A stretch of DNA of 64,000 nt, taken from positions 248,001 to 312,000 of the forward strand of contig CALSNJ010000002.1 in assembly GCA_943787745.1 (NCBI GenBank). Direction: 5' to 3'. Below, piece after piece: positions 46,673 to 55,411 of the stretch. Numbering within the stretch: the stretch's first letter is position 1; each line of letters opens with the position of its first letter. The notes beneath the pieces are model-generated. The model made no database searches. It worked only from the letters and a program-made list of their open reading frames with translations, and was not told where the DNA came from. Source of the stretch: an uncultured Alphaproteobacteria bacterium (GTDB lineage: Bacteria; Pseudomonadota; Alphaproteobacteria; UBA6615). The position numbers were made by a program, and so were the translations under genes.

Positions 46673-47332
46673 TTACTTTGGTTGCGGAACGATGCGCAGA
46701 TATGGCTTGGGAGCGTTCCAGCCGTCGGGATAGGCGACCTTTGCATCTTCATCTGAAACAGCGGGAAGGATGATGACGTCTTCGCCATCTTTCCAGTTCA
46801 CCGGCGTAGCGACTTTGTGGTCGGCTGTGAGCTGAATGGAATCAACCACACGCAGGATTTCATCAAAATTTCGGCCCGTGCTCATCGGATAAGAGAGGAT
46901 CAGCTTGACCTTCTTGTCGGGGCCGATGATGTAGACGTTGCGCACGGTGGCGTTGGTCGCCGCGGTCCGGCCCTCTGACGTTCCGGTCTCATCCGCCGGG
47001 AGCATGCCGTAAAGCTTGGCAACGGTGAGTTCGGTGTCGCCAATCATCGGATAGGTGACCTTGGCACCCTGGGTTTCCTCAATATCGGCCACCCATTTTG
47101 CATGGTTATCGACCGGGTCAACGCTCAGGCCAATGATCTTTACGTTCCGCTTGTCGAATTCCGGCTTCAGTTTGGCCATGTAGCCCAACTCGGTCGTGCA
47201 GACCGGTGTGAAATCCTTTGGGTGTGAGAAGAGGATGCCGTAGCTGTCGCCGAGCCAGTCATGGAACTTGATTGGGCCGTCGGTGGTCTGAGCTTCGAAG
47301 TCGGGGGCCGTGCTGCCGATTTGAACTGTCAT
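46673..47332 (-). CDS. 1-Cys peroxiredoxin (Prx6-type)
   Basis: Thiol peroxidase reducing H2O2 and alkyl hydroperoxides. The peroxidatic Cys45 is in HPKDFTPVCTTELG. The long C-terminal region (KVATPVNWKDGEDVIILP, then YPDGWNAPKPYLRI) is the Prx6/Rehydrin signature, and no resolving Cys is seen. At 219 aa it is normal. It converges on mntR; adjacency to a Mn import operon fits an oxidative-stress context but does not prove joint regulation. Confidence 0.95.
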   Translation of the reverse strand: MTVQIGSTAPDFEAQTTDGPIKFHDWLGDSYGILFSHPKDFTPVCTTELGYMAKLKPEFDKRNVKIIGLSVDPVDNHAKWVADIEETQGAKVTYPMIGDTELTVAKLYGMLPADETGTSEGRTAATNATVRNVYIIGPDKKVKLILSYPMSTGRNFDEILRVVDSIQLTADHKVATPVNWKDGEDVIILPAVSDEDAKVAYPDGWNAPKPYLRIVPQPK

Positions 47333-47491
47333 AGTCGTCTCTCCGCTTGGTTACCCGGGTTCAGGGGCGTGTCTGGACACGCACTGCGTTCTGCAGTCCT
47401 CGGGGAATATCCTGAGAATTAGTTAGAGCGCTATGAGATATTTAACAAGGCCCTGGTGGTAATAAAAAAAATCACACCAAAATACAGTAAT

Positions 47492-48076
47492 TTATTCGAT
47501 GCCGTTGTTCGTCTGCCAGTAAGCGATATGCGCCTGTATTTTTTCAAGAATCTCGGCGACCGGTGTGTCGAGACCGTATTGCTGGATCACAGGTTCCTGA
47601 ATGGCGAATTCGGCCGATATGAATTGTAGCCAGGAAAACGGGACTGGGGCCGTAGGCTTGATCTTTGGCGTCTCGACGAAGCGGAAGAGGAGGTAGGGCT
47701 TGCGTCGTGTCCGCGTGACAGATGCGACCAGACCGCGCCGGATCGAGCTGGAGTGCGCAATGTATTCGATATTTTCCCAAGGCACGGTGCCAACGACCCA
47801 TTCACGGACAAACACGCCGCTTTCATCAACGATCACCTGTGGGCGGCGATCGCGGACACGACGGAAGGTCCAAAGGGCCCAAAGGACCGCAGCGGCAACA
47901 AGGATCAAGGCAAAGCGCCAGGATTCGGGGCCTTGTTCTTTTGCTACTGATGGTATGAGGAGGCAAATCCCGCCGACGGCCAGAATGGCGAAGGTTCGGA
48001 GCAACTGAGTTTTGGCGCTGTAGCCAACCTGGAGCGGCGGCGGTGCTTTTGGACCGGCCTCAAGTTCAACTGTCAT
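47492..48076 (-). CDS. PH-like-domain membrane protein of unknown function
   Basis: A 194-aa protein I cannot assign with certainty. Two hydrophobic helices (about residues 28-45 and 58-75) are followed by a PQVIVDESGVFVREWVVGTVPWENIEYI stretch, a small beta domain of the type seen in bacterial PH-like (STM3941-like) membrane proteins. The C-terminus is an amphipathic helix. The ATG at 48076 overlaps the hemB 3' end by 11 nt, so it is cotranscribed with and coupled to hemB. Confidence 0.75.
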   Translation of the reverse strand: MTVELEAGPKAPPPLQVGYSAKTQLLRTFAILAVGGICLLIPSVAKEQGPESWRFALILVAAAVLWALWTFRRVRDRRPQVIVDESGVFVREWVVGTVPWENIEYIAHSSSIRRGLVASVTRTRRKPYLLFRFVETPKIKPTAPVPFSWLQFISAEFAIQEPVIQQYGLDTPVAEILEKIQAHIAYWQTNNGIE

Positions 48077-49082
48077 GGAGTAACCGGGCGGCATCGACCG
48101 CGAAATATGTGAGGACGCCGTTGCAACCGGCGCGTTTAAAGGCCATCAGGCTTTCGAGGACAACGCGATCATAGTCAAGCGCGCCATTGTCGGCCGCGAT
48201 GCGAAGCATCGCATACTCACCACTTACATTGTAGGCAAAGGTCGGGACGCCAAACCGTTCTTTCACCCGATAGACGATGTCGAGATACGGCAGGCCCGGT
48301 TTGACCATCACCATATCGGCACCTTCCTCGATATCGAGGGCGACTTCACGCAAGGCTTCGTCTGTGTTGGCCGGGTCCATCTGATAGGTGTCCTTGGTCT
48401 CACCTTTCAGGAAGCCCTTGCTTTCGATCGCGTCGCGGAAAGGGCCATAGAAGCCTGAGGAATACTTTGCAGCATAGGACATCAGAAGCACTTTCTCATG
48501 TCCTTCGCTGTCGAGAGCCTCGCGCAGAACTCCAATACGGCCATCCATCATGTCGGAAGGCGCAATAACATCGCAGCCTGCTTCGACCTGGACCAGGGCC
48601 TGTCGACATAGGGCCTCGAGGGTCTCGTCATTTTCCACATGACCATCGCGCACGATTCCGTCATGACCGTCGGAATTAAATGGATCGAGTGCCACATCGC
48701 ACATCACGCCCATATCCGGGTGGGCGTCTTTAATGGCACGCACGGCCTGACAAACCAGATTGTCGGGATTCCAGGCCTCTTCCGCACCGGGCGACTTGGC
48801 GGAAGCCGGCGTGGCGGGAAAGATCGCCACTGCCGGAATGCCCAGCGCTTTGGCCTCGGCAACGGCTGCGGGCAGGCGGTCGGGGGAATAGCGCACCACG
48901 CCAGGCATGGTCGGGACGGGCTCAATGTGATCCGTGCCTTCACACACGAAAACCGGCCAGATCAAGTCATCGGGTGTTAGCGTATTTTCGCGCACAAGGC
49001 GACGTGACCAGTCCCAGCGCCGGTTACGGCGCATGCGGGTTTGCGGAAATACACCAACGGGTGTTGAGGGGCCGCGTGACAT
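48066..49082 (-). CDS. hemB: delta-aminolevulinic acid dehydratase (porphobilinogen synthase)
   Basis: Condenses two 5-aminolevulinate molecules to porphobilinogen in tetrapyrrole synthesis. Schiff-base lysines are in LLMSYAAKYSSGFYGPFRDA and DMVMVKPGLPYLDI. The metal region reads CDVALDPFNSDGHDGIV, and lacks the three-cysteine zinc site of the human-type enzyme, so the Mg-type class is expected. At 338 aa it is complete. The ATG is well placed; a PH-like membrane protein gene overlaps its 3' end. Confidence 0.97.
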   Translation of the reverse strand: MSRGPSTPVGVFPQTRMRRNRRWDWSRRLVRENTLTPDDLIWPVFVCEGTDHIEPVPTMPGVVRYSPDRLPAAVAEAKALGIPAVAIFPATPASAKSPGAEEAWNPDNLVCQAVRAIKDAHPDMGVMCDVALDPFNSDGHDGIVRDGHVENDETLEALCRQALVQVEAGCDVIAPSDMMDGRIGVLREALDSEGHEKVLLMSYAAKYSSGFYGPFRDAIESKGFLKGETKDTYQMDPANTDEALREVALDIEEGADMVMVKPGLPYLDIVYRVKERFGVPTFAYNVSGEYAMLRIAADNGALDYDRVVLESLMAFKRAGCNGVLTYFAVDAARLLHDS

Positions 49083-49257
49083 GAAAACTCCAGGGTTTCA
49101 TCAGAAAGCGGCGCACCATAGCCGCAACGGTCCCGGCGGGCCAAGGCTCCAGCGTCTTCCGTCTCAAGCTTTTTTCAACGTATAGTTTAACAACGAGTGT
49201 GTATTTCAATTGCGTAAGAGGGTGTCGCGACAACAACAGACGAAGAGGGAGGGCGAA

Positions 49258-50499
49258 ATGGCGAAACCGAAGGTCATCGTTCAGATGTATCCGGTGTTAC
49301 CGGCAGAGGACGAAGACGACCGCGCTGCAAAGCGGCCAATCGGGCGAAACGGGGACATCTACAATCAGGTGCTTCATGGTTCGATAGACATCGTGAAAGC
49401 CGCCGATCAGTTGGGTGCCTGGGCGGTGAGCACCATCGAACATCACCTTCATTCCGAAGGCTATGAACTGGCCCCCAATCCGGGCGTTATCAACGCCATG
49501 TGGTCCCAGCATGTTGAAAATGCCCGCGTGGGCACGATCGGGTATGTGGCCGCGACCCGCGATCCGATCCGGATGGCCGAGGAAATGGCAGTCCTCGACC
49601 ACATGACCAACGGCAAGTATTTCGCAGGCTTTGCGCGCGGCTATCAGGCGCGCTGGGCACATATTCTGGGTCAGTATGTGGATGCGCAGGCAACGTCTTC
49701 AGACGGTGGCGCGGTGGATGAGCGCAACCGCGAACTGTTTGAGGAACGCGTGTTGCAGGTGGTCGATTGCTGGCGTGAAGAGACCGTCGCCTTTGATGGC
49801 AAATACTACAAGGCGCCCTATCCCTATGACAGCGGTGTTGAAAACTTCCCGGCTGCTGGTGTGGCGCAGCGGATGGGCGCGCCCGGTGAAATTGATGCGG
49901 ATGGCTCGACAGTGCGTCGTGTCTCGGTTGTCCCCAAACCCTATCAGGATCCGCACCCGCCGGTGTTTGTGGCCGTCAGTTCCAGCCCGGACTCAATCCG
50001 GTTCTGTGCTCGGAACGGGTTTTCGCCGGTCTATTTCACACCGACCGATCACCTTGTCGAACTGGCCAATGTGTATGTGGAGGAGGGGCGCAAACATGGC
50101 CGTGATCTGCAATTTGGTGCCAACCAGACGATTGTACGTTGGCCACATTTCTCCCGGGACAAGGCACATTTCCGTCAGCAACTCTCGGACTACGACGCAG
50201 AATTCTACAAGAATATCTATGGCTCCTTCTTTCCGTTTCTGGTCGATGGCGTTGAAACCCATGATGACCTGATCGATAGCATGGTGGGCACGGGCATCTT
50301 CATTGGCGGCTCGGTCGAAGACACGATTGCTGAATGGAAACAGACCCTTGAGCGGATTCCGGCGGAATACATCTGTCTGATCTGGCATTACGCGATGTGT
50401 CCGAAAGAAACCGTGATTGAAGAACTGGAAATCTTTATGGAGAAGGTTTTGCCAGAGCTTGAAATACCTGATTACGATCAGCTGCAAGCTGCGGAATAG
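49258..50499 (+). CDS. LLM class flavin-dependent oxidoreductase
   Basis: Bacterial luciferase-like monooxygenase (FMN-linked TIM barrel), 413 aa. It shows the LLM-type segments AADQLGAWAVSTIEHHLHSEGY near residues 50-71, RVGTIGYVAATRDPIRMAEEMAVLDHMTNGKYFAGFARGY (about 90-130), and a C-terminal GTGIFIGGSVEDTIAEW. The ATG at 49258 is preceded by gaggga. The substrate is unknown. It is a single-gene unit with a strong terminator. The order neighbours, hemB upstream (divergent) and ldtR downstream, do not suggest a pathway. Confidence 0.9.
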   Translation: MAKPKVIVQMYPVLPAEDEDDRAAKRPIGRNGDIYNQVLHGSIDIVKAADQLGAWAVSTIEHHLHSEGYELAPNPGVINAMWSQHVENARVGTIGYVAATRDPIRMAEEMAVLDHMTNGKYFAGFARGYQARWAHILGQYVDAQATSSDGGAVDERNRELFEERVLQVVDCWREETVAFDGKYYKAPYPYDSGVENFPAAGVAQRMGAPGEIDADGSTVRRVSVVPKPYQDPHPPVFVAVSSSPDSIRFCARNGFSPVYFTPTDHLVELANVYVEEGRKHGRDLQFGANQTIVRWPHFSRDKAHFRQQLSDYDAEFYKNIYGSFFPFLVDGVETHDDLIDSMVGTGIFIGGSVEDTIAEWKQTLERIPAEYICLIWHYAMCPKETVIEELEIFMEKVLPELEIPDYDQLQAAE

Positions 50500-50521
50500 C
50501 GGCATTTACGCTGATCTATCC

Positions 50522-50553
50522 AACCGGCAGGCTGCAACGCCTGCCGGTTTTTT
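50522..50553 (+). terminator. rho-independent terminator after the LLM oxidoreductase gene
   Basis: A perfect 11-bp stem aaccggcaggc/gcctgccggtt with a 6-nt loop, ending in six T residues, 22 nt after the stop codon. Confidence 0.93.
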
Positions 50554-50636
50554 CGTTTCTCGCTTAAGCCATCATTAACCCGCCGGTGTGAATATCATCG
50601 GCAGGAATTGCGCGCGAAATGCAGGAGACGCAGGCA

Positions 50637-51122
50637 ATGAAGCAAACATATCTTTCCACCATCGTTCTACTGGAACGGATGCATCGTCAGTTTCTTGAGG
50701 TGATCAAATCCGAACTGGAAGCACACGATATCCGTGACATCAACAACGTGCAGTCGTTGATCCTCTACAATATCGGTGGCGATGAGCTGACCGTCGGGGA
50801 ATTGACCTTGCGGGGCTATTATTTGGGCTCGAACGTGTCCTACAACGTGAAGAAGATGACTGAACACGGTTACCTCCATCAGGAGCGTTCATCTCATGAT
50901 CGTCGGTCAGTGCGTGTGCGCCTGACAGAAAAAGGGCTGGAGCTCAGCCGATTGCTTGAAACCATGTTCGAGCGCCATGTCGAGACGATCGCGGACAATA
51001 TCGACGAAGAGAAACTGGACGAAGCCAACGCTGCTTTGCGCGACGTGGAGAGGTTCTGGTTGCAGCAGCTTGGATTTGGCCCGCGTGTCGCCGAATTTTT
51101 TCGGGTCGAAACAGCCGCCTGA
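50637..51122 (+). CDS. ldtR: MarR-family transcriptional regulator LdtR
   Basis: Winged-helix regulator of the LdtR group, known in Liberibacter and rhizobia to control L,D-transpeptidase and stress genes. The first helices are LSTIVLLERMHRQFLEVIKSELEAHDIRDINNVQSLILYNIG in the region of residues 6-47, and the recognition helix is YYLGSNVSYNVKKMTEHGYL, then wing RSSHDRRSVRVRLTEKG. The ATG at 50637 is used because AGGAG lies about 10 nt upstream; an earlier in-frame ATG at 50619 has none. At 161 aa it is normal. Single gene with a terminator 36 nt later. Confidence 0.92.
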   Translation: MKQTYLSTIVLLERMHRQFLEVIKSELEAHDIRDINNVQSLILYNIGGDELTVGELTLRGYYLGSNVSYNVKKMTEHGYLHQERSSHDRRSVRVRLTEKGLELSRLLETMFERHVETIADNIDEEKLDEANAALRDVERFWLQQLGFGPRVAEFFRVETAA

Positions 51123-51157
51123 TACCTCTGCGGCTTTCATCTCCTGCGGAATACAGA

Positions 51158-51183
51158 AAGGGCGGCCTTGGGCCGCCCTTTTG
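51158..51183. terminator. terminator between ldtR and rpoH
   Basis: An 8-bp GC stem gggcggcc/ggccgccc with a 3-nt loop is flanked by AAA on one side and TTTT on the other. It stands between convergent genes and can serve both. Confidence 0.88.
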
Positions 51184-51207
51184 CTATTTAATACTGTCAC
51201 TGGCGGG

Positions 51208-52101
51208 TTAGACGACCAGATCGTTATCGAGAATGGCTTTGGCGTCGTCGCCATGCACAGCCATCGCAACTTTCAGCTTGTCGAGGGCCTTGGCCTCAAT
51301 CTGGCGAATGCGCTCCTTGCTGACCCCAAAACTCTCCCCAATGTCTGAAAGCGTATTCTTTTCTTCGCTCAGGAACCTTTGGACAATGATCTCGCGCTCG
51401 CGCTCGTTGAGGGTTTCCAGCGCATCCTCTACCCAGCCTGAACGAACCCGGCCGTCATGGTGGGAAGCGGTGATGTCTTCGGGGTTTGGGCCGTCATCAG
51501 GAAGGGCATCCTGAAATTCGAAATCATCGTCCTCACCATAGCTGGCATTGAGCGAATTATCCGGGCCACCGAGATGGGCCTCCATGCGCATGACGTCCTT
51601 GATTTTGACCTGGAGACGATCGGCGACCAGTTCGCGGTCGGCATCGGTCAATTCACCGTCCACTCCTGTGGCAATCTGGGCACGGACTTTGCGCAGGTTG
51701 AAGAACAGGCGCCGTTGTGCCGGCGTTGTTGCGACGCGCACGATGGAGGTGTTGCGCAGGATGTAGTCCTGTATTGCTGCCATGATCCACCAGGAGGCGT
51801 AAGTGGAGAAACGGGCATTGTGGGTCGTCTCGAACCGCTGGGCGGCTTCCATCAGGCCGATATTGCCTTCCTGGACCAGATCGCCGACCGGCAAACCGTA
51901 TCCCCGGAATTTCCACGCCATCTTGAGGACGTAACGGGCGTAGGCTTCGATCAGTTTGTGAAGCGCAGCTTCATCCTCCTCTTCACGCCAGAGGCGTGCG
52001 AGTTCGAATTCTTCCTCACGTTCAAGAATAGGGGCCTTCATGACGCGACTGGCGTAGCGACGGTTTCCCTGTTCGATAGCTTGTGATGCGAAAGCAGCCA
52101 T
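51208..52101 (-). CDS. rpoH: RNA polymerase sigma factor RpoH (sigma-32)
   Basis: Heat-shock sigma factor. Region 2 contains YVLKMAWKFRGYGLPVGDLVQEGNIGLMEAAQRFE and ARFSTYASWWIMAAIQDYIL, with the RpoH box QRRLFFNLRKVR in between region 2 and 3. Region 4.2 is NTLSDIGESFGVSKERIRQIEAKA. The ATG at 52101 (MAAFASQAIEQGNRRYA) is preceded by aaggaa and gives 297 aa; the longer frame is antisense promoter DNA. The upstream 200-nt region is shared with a divergent MarR gene and contains a repeated palindrome. Confidence 0.97.
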   Translation of the reverse strand: MAAFASQAIEQGNRRYASRVMKAPILEREEEFELARLWREEEDEAALHKLIEAYARYVLKMAWKFRGYGLPVGDLVQEGNIGLMEAAQRFETTHNARFSTYASWWIMAAIQDYILRNTSIVRVATTPAQRRLFFNLRKVRAQIATGVDGELTDADRELVADRLQVKIKDVMRMEAHLGGPDNSLNASYGEDDDFEFQDALPDDGPNPEDITASHHDGRVRSGWVEDALETLNEREREIIVQRFLSEEKNTLSDIGESFGVSKERIRQIEAKALDKLKVAMAVHGDDAKAILDNDLVV

Positions 52102-52171
52102 AATGTTGCATTCCTTTGACAAATCACCGTCAGGGTCTATATCGGAGCCATGGTCGGTGATTGTTTTGGTT

Positions 52172-52183
52172 TCGACTCGATAC
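52172..52183. repeat. 12-bp repeat, copy 1, upstream of rpoH
   Basis: tcgactcgatac occurs here and again at 52226-52237, same orientation, start to start 54 nt. It lies about 70 nt upstream of the rpoH start codon, in the gap between rpoH and the divergent MarR gene. Confidence 0.6.
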
Positions 52184-52223
52184 GAATAGAATATACGCTC
52201 GATCGGGTTCGCCAACAAGTCTA

Positions 52224-52237
52224 TATCGACTCGATAC
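52224..52237. promoter_or_regulatory. palindromic operator candidate (repeat copy 2)
   Basis: tatcga-c-tcgata is a perfect 13-bp palindrome (52224-52236) that includes copy 2 of the 12-bp repeat. It is 65 nt from the MarR start codon and 123 nt from the rpoH start. MarR-family binding is plausible but not shown. Confidence 0.5.
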
Positions 52238-52301
52238 TATCCATATGATCCAAAATAGATGCCAAAATCAGTGGATTATATAGTTTAGAAAAGAAGAGAG
52301 C

Positions 52302-52892
52302 ATGGGTTCGCAAGTTACTGATAATGCAGGCAAAGAGAGCCTTTCACGGCTCCTCGACCGTATCGGTCGGATGGCACGTGGTCTGCAGTATTGTCATGGC
52401 TTGAACCCGGCCCAGTGGGACAGTTTGCGGTTTGTCGCGCAGGCGAATCGCTTTTCACGGACGCCTGGTGCTCTCGCAATATTCCTTGGAACCACCAAAG
52501 GGACCGCCAGTCAGACTCTCAATGCGCTGGAGAAAAAGGGTTATCTGACCCGAGTTCCAGACCCCGACGACAAACGGGTCAAGCACATCGAGTTGACGCA
52601 AGCTGGCGCGGAATTGCTCGCCGAAGACCCGCTCAATTGCCTGGATGTCGCGATTGAAAGGCTACCGGCCGCAGTTGTGGACACCATGGCCAAGGGCCTT
52701 GGCGAACTCTGCGCAAACATGCAGGCGCGGTGTGGCGGTCAGGATATGGGAATCTGCACGTCGTGCGGTCATTTTCAGGGGGCCACCGATGACGGCAATA
52801 TGCGTTGCGGTTACAAGCAGGCGGATTTGTCCTGTGAAGACGCCAAACGCGTGTGCATCAACTTCGATCCGCTGGCGGTTAAAGACTGCTAA
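52302..52892 (+). CDS. MarR-family regulator with C-terminal cysteine cluster
   Basis: Winged-helix protein of MarR type, 196 aa. The helices and wHTH (about residues 40-105) include NPAQWDSLRFVAQANRFS, LAIFLGTTKGTASQTLNALEKKGYL and wing DPDDKRVKHIELTQAG. Beyond the normal MarR length (about 140 aa) comes a Cys-rich segment: Cys152 and Cys155 (CTSC), Cys169 (MRCGY), Cys178 (LSCED), Cys185 (VCINF), with further Cys at 144 and 196. The spacing suggests a Zn or Fe-S site and thus metal or redox sensing. Divergent from rpoH, with the repeated palindrome between them. Confidence 0.87.
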   Translation: MGSQVTDNAGKESLSRLLDRIGRMARGLQYCHGLNPAQWDSLRFVAQANRFSRTPGALAIFLGTTKGTASQTLNALEKKGYLTRVPDPDDKRVKHIELTQAGAELLAEDPLNCLDVAIERLPAAVVDTMAKGLGELCANMQARCGGQDMGICTSCGHFQGATDDGNMRCGYKQADLSCEDAKRVCINFDPLAVKDC

Positions 52893-52902
52893 CGCAGCCG
52901 TA

Positions 52903-54126
52903 TCAGGCTCCGGTGAACGACTGAATCCCTGTTTGGGCGCGCCCCAGGATCAGCGCATGAATGTCATGTGTGCCCTCGTAGGTGTTCACCGATTCCAGAT
53001 TCATCACATGCCGTATGACGTGGTACTCGTCCGAGATACCATTTCCGCCATGCATATCGCGCGCAACCCGGGCGATGTCGAGCGACTTGCCCGCGTTGTT
53101 CCGCTTCAGAAGTGAGATCATCTCCGGTGTGGATTTGTCCGCATCCATCAGACGACCCAGCTGCAGGCAGGAATGCAGGCCCAGCGTAATTTCGGTCTGC
53201 ATATCCGCCAGTTTCTTCTGGATCAGCTGATTGGCTGCCAGGGGGCGTCCGAACTGCTTGCGCTCCATGGTGTACTCGCGCGCGGCATGCCAGCAGAACT
53301 CTGCCGCACCCAGTGCGCCCCAGGAAATGCCGTAGCGCGCCTTGTTTAGGCAGCCAAATGGTCCTCCGAGACCGCGCGCATTGGGCAACTGGTTCTCCGC
53401 GGGCACGAAGACGTCGTCCATTGCAATTTCGCCGGTTGATGAGGCCCGCAGTGAGAATTTGCCTTCGATCTTGGGGGTGGAAATACCGTCCATGCCACGT
53501 TCGAGGATGAAGCCCCGAATGACGCCCTCGTCATCCTTGGCCCAGACAACGAAGACATCAGCGATCGGCGCGTTGGAAATCCACATCTTCGCGCCGTTTA
53601 GCAGGAAACCACCGTCGACGGATTTCGCACGGGTCACCATGCTTCCGGGGTCAGAGCCGTGATCGGGCTCGGTCAGGCCAAAAGCGCCAACCCATTCGCC
53701 GGTCGCAAGCTTGGGCAGGTACTTCATCCGCTGGTCTTCCGAGCCGTAAGCGTAAATCGGCCACATAACCAGAGAGGATTGCACCGAAAGTGCGGAGCGA
53801 TAGCCCGAGTCCACGCGTTCCACCTCACGCGCGATCAGTCCGTAACAGACATTGTTCACGCCAGCGCAACCGTACTTTTCCGGCAGGGTTGAGCCCAGCA
53901 GGCCAAGCTCCCCGAGTTCATTCATGATCTCGCGATGAAACACCTCGTTGCGATTGGCTTCGAGGACCCGGGGCATCAGCTTTTCCTGGGCATAAGCCTG
54001 CGCCGTGTCGCGCACCATCCGCTCCTCTTCGGTGAGCAATTCTTCTAGCAACAGCGGGTCTTCCCATTTGAAACGGGCTTTTTCGGCAGATTTTCCGGTG
54101 CCGGTGGATTCCGAAGCGAGACTCAT
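52903..54126 (-). CDS. gcdH: glutaryl-CoA dehydrogenase (acyl-CoA dehydrogenase)
   Basis: FAD enzyme that oxidises and decarboxylates glutaryl-CoA to crotonyl-CoA in lysine/tryptophan breakdown. The GCDH type is indicated by the catalytic Glu context [16 protein letters not shown], the Arg-containing [43 protein letters not shown] region and the WISNAPIAD segment. The ATG at 54126 (MSLASESTG) has GGAG 9 nt upstream; earlier in-frame ATG and GTG codons do not. At 407 aa it is normal. Its 3' end is 10 nt from the convergent MarR gene. Confidence 0.95.
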   Translation of the reverse strand: MSLASESTGTGKSAEKARFKWEDPLLLEELLTEEERMVRDTAQAYAQEKLMPRVLEANRNEVFHREIMNELGELGLLGSTLPEKYGCAGVNNVCYGLIAREVERVDSGYRSALSVQSSLVMWPIYAYGSEDQRMKYLPKLATGEWVGAFGLTEPDHGSDPGSMVTRAKSVDGGFLLNGAKMWISNAPIADVFVVWAKDDEGVIRGFILERGMDGISTPKIEGKFSLRASSTGEIAMDDVFVPAENQLPNARGLGGPFGCLNKARYGISWGALGAAEFCWHAAREYTMERKQFGRPLAANQLIQKKLADMQTEITLGLHSCLQLGRLMDADKSTPEMISLLKRNNAGKSLDIARVARDMHGGNGISDEYHVIRHVMNLESVNTYEGTHDIHALILGRAQTGIQSFTGA

Positions 54127-54243
54127 TTTGGGTAACTCCATTCTGAACTGGCGCACTGAACTGGCGTGTGTCTAGCAATGTGCCCTAGACGAACCATCTG
54201 GACATATCAACTTGTTCACGGGGTGAGACGATTCTGCGAACAC

Positions 54244-54630
54244 CTAGTCTGGCGTAACCGTTTCGAATTTGCCCGGGGATGCGATCTCCAGCAGTTCGCA
54301 ATCCTCGGACATCCAAAGAGCGTTATGCATGATGCCGTCGGGTTGATAGAAGCAGGAGCCTTTGGAGACCTCTATTTCGCCTTCTCCATCGAACCAGAAC
54401 CGCGCGGATCCCTGCAGGACATAAATCATCTGGAAATCAGTCATATGGGCGTGAACGCCCGTCTCATGGTCGGCTGATGGGTCTGCGATCCGGATGATGT
54501 GTGCGTCAAACGCGCCGCCTGTTGCCTCCTGGATACCAAGATCACGATATTCGAAGTCGGAGCGAAGGCCGGGTGTCCATTCGGCTGAATCCACATGCTT
54601 AACACTAAATTTGTGATTTGCTGATGTCAT
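54244..54630 (-). CDS. cupin domain protein
   Basis: Small single-domain cupin, 128 aa. The first cupin motif is GVHAHMTDFQMIYVLQG, with His residues near 61 and 65-like positions, and the second is KGSCFYQPDGIMHNALWMSEDCELLEI, so a metal site is possible (His, Gln, His). The role is unknown. It is separated from gcdH by 117 nt, in the same orientation, so it could be the first gene of a unit with gcdH. Confidence 0.85.
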   Translation of the reverse strand: MTSANHKFSVKHVDSAEWTPGLRSDFEYRDLGIQEATGGAFDAHIIRIADPSADHETGVHAHMTDFQMIYVLQGSARFWFDGEGEIEVSKGSCFYQPDGIMHNALWMSEDCELLEIASPGKFETVTPD

Positions 54631-54718
54631 GGCTTTATCCCACGTTGTTGGTTGTCCAACTATACGGCGGGAAAAGGCTTTGGAATACAGTTGTAGATCG
54701 CCTCACAAGGACGCCCCA

Positions 54719-54964
54719 ATGACGCCACGTCGCCGAACAAATCGAAACAGCAGAGGGCCCGGAGACGTCATCTTCGAGTTTTCGGCGATTGGCAATTCGG
54801 TGAAAGTTTCTGCCGTTGATTCACGAACCGGAACCGAAGTTTCGATAGTCGGTCCGGTCAACGCGGGTGAGTCCGCATTGCGCAACAATGCGATGGCGAA
54901 GCTGCGTTATGTCATGGAAAAGCGAAACCCCGTACCTCTGGTGTCGCGCGGGACATTTGCCTGA
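54719..54964 (+). CDS. small conserved alphaproteobacterial protein (DUF6898-like)
   Basis: An 81-aa protein with a basic N-terminus (MTPRRRTNRNSRG), then a beta-rich core VIFEFSAIGNSVKVSAVDSRTGTEVSIVGP and a C-terminal helix AMAKLRYVMEKR. I recognise the pattern as the short DUF6898-type family common in this class; the function is unknown. The ATG at 54719 follows aagga, whereas the longer frame from 54629 overlaps the cupin start. It converges on mucR with 30 nt between stops. Confidence 0.72.
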   Translation: MTPRRRTNRNSRGPGDVIFEFSAIGNSVKVSAVDSRTGTEVSIVGPVNAGESALRNNAMAKLRYVMEKRNPVPLVSRGTFA

Positions 54965-54994
54965 TTTGGATCTTTGGATGTGGTCCGCTGACGA

Positions 54995-55411
54995 TTAGGC
55001 GCGACGCTTGCCGAGGCCAATTTCCTTGGCAAAGGCAGATCGTTTCTTGGCGTAATTCGGCGCGACCATGGGGTAATCCGTCGGCAGCCCCCATTTTGAC
55101 CGGTACTCATCCGGCGTCATCCCATGTGTGGTGCGAAGATAACGCTTGAGCATTTTGAGCTGCTTGCCGTCTTCCAGGCAGACGATGTAGTCGGGCGTAA
55201 TTGATCGTTTGATCGGAACCGCTGGCTTCTGCTTTACCTTGGATACCGGGGTGCCGTTGCTGAGGCCTTCAAGGCTGTCATAAACCGACTGAATGACATC
55301 CGTAATCTGGGTGTCAGCCAATGTGTTGTTCCCGACATATGCCGTGACAACCTTCGTTGTGATGCGGAGCATATCTTCACGGGTTATTGGATCAGTCGCG
55401 TTTTCAGACAT
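54995..55411 (-). CDS. mucR: MucR/Ros family transcriptional regulator
   Basis: H-NS-like and zinc-finger-like global regulator of alphaproteobacteria (exopolysaccharide, motility, cell cycle). The N-terminal oligomerisation region is followed by the DNA-binding domain: IVCLEDGKQLKMLKRYLRTTHGMTPDEYRSKWGLP, then DYPMVAPNYAKKRSAFAKEIGLG. The finger has Cys and Asp in place of Cys-Cys and Tyr at the first His position, so it may not bind zinc, as seen in some homologues. The ATG at 55411 has ggaaaaag upstream and gives 138 aa. Confidence 0.93.
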   Translation of the reverse strand: MSENATDPITREDMLRITTKVVTAYVGNNTLADTQITDVIQSVYDSLEGLSNGTPVSKVKQKPAVPIKRSITPDYIVCLEDGKQLKMLKRYLRTTHGMTPDEYRSKWGLPTDYPMVAPNYAKKRSAFAKEIGLGKRRA

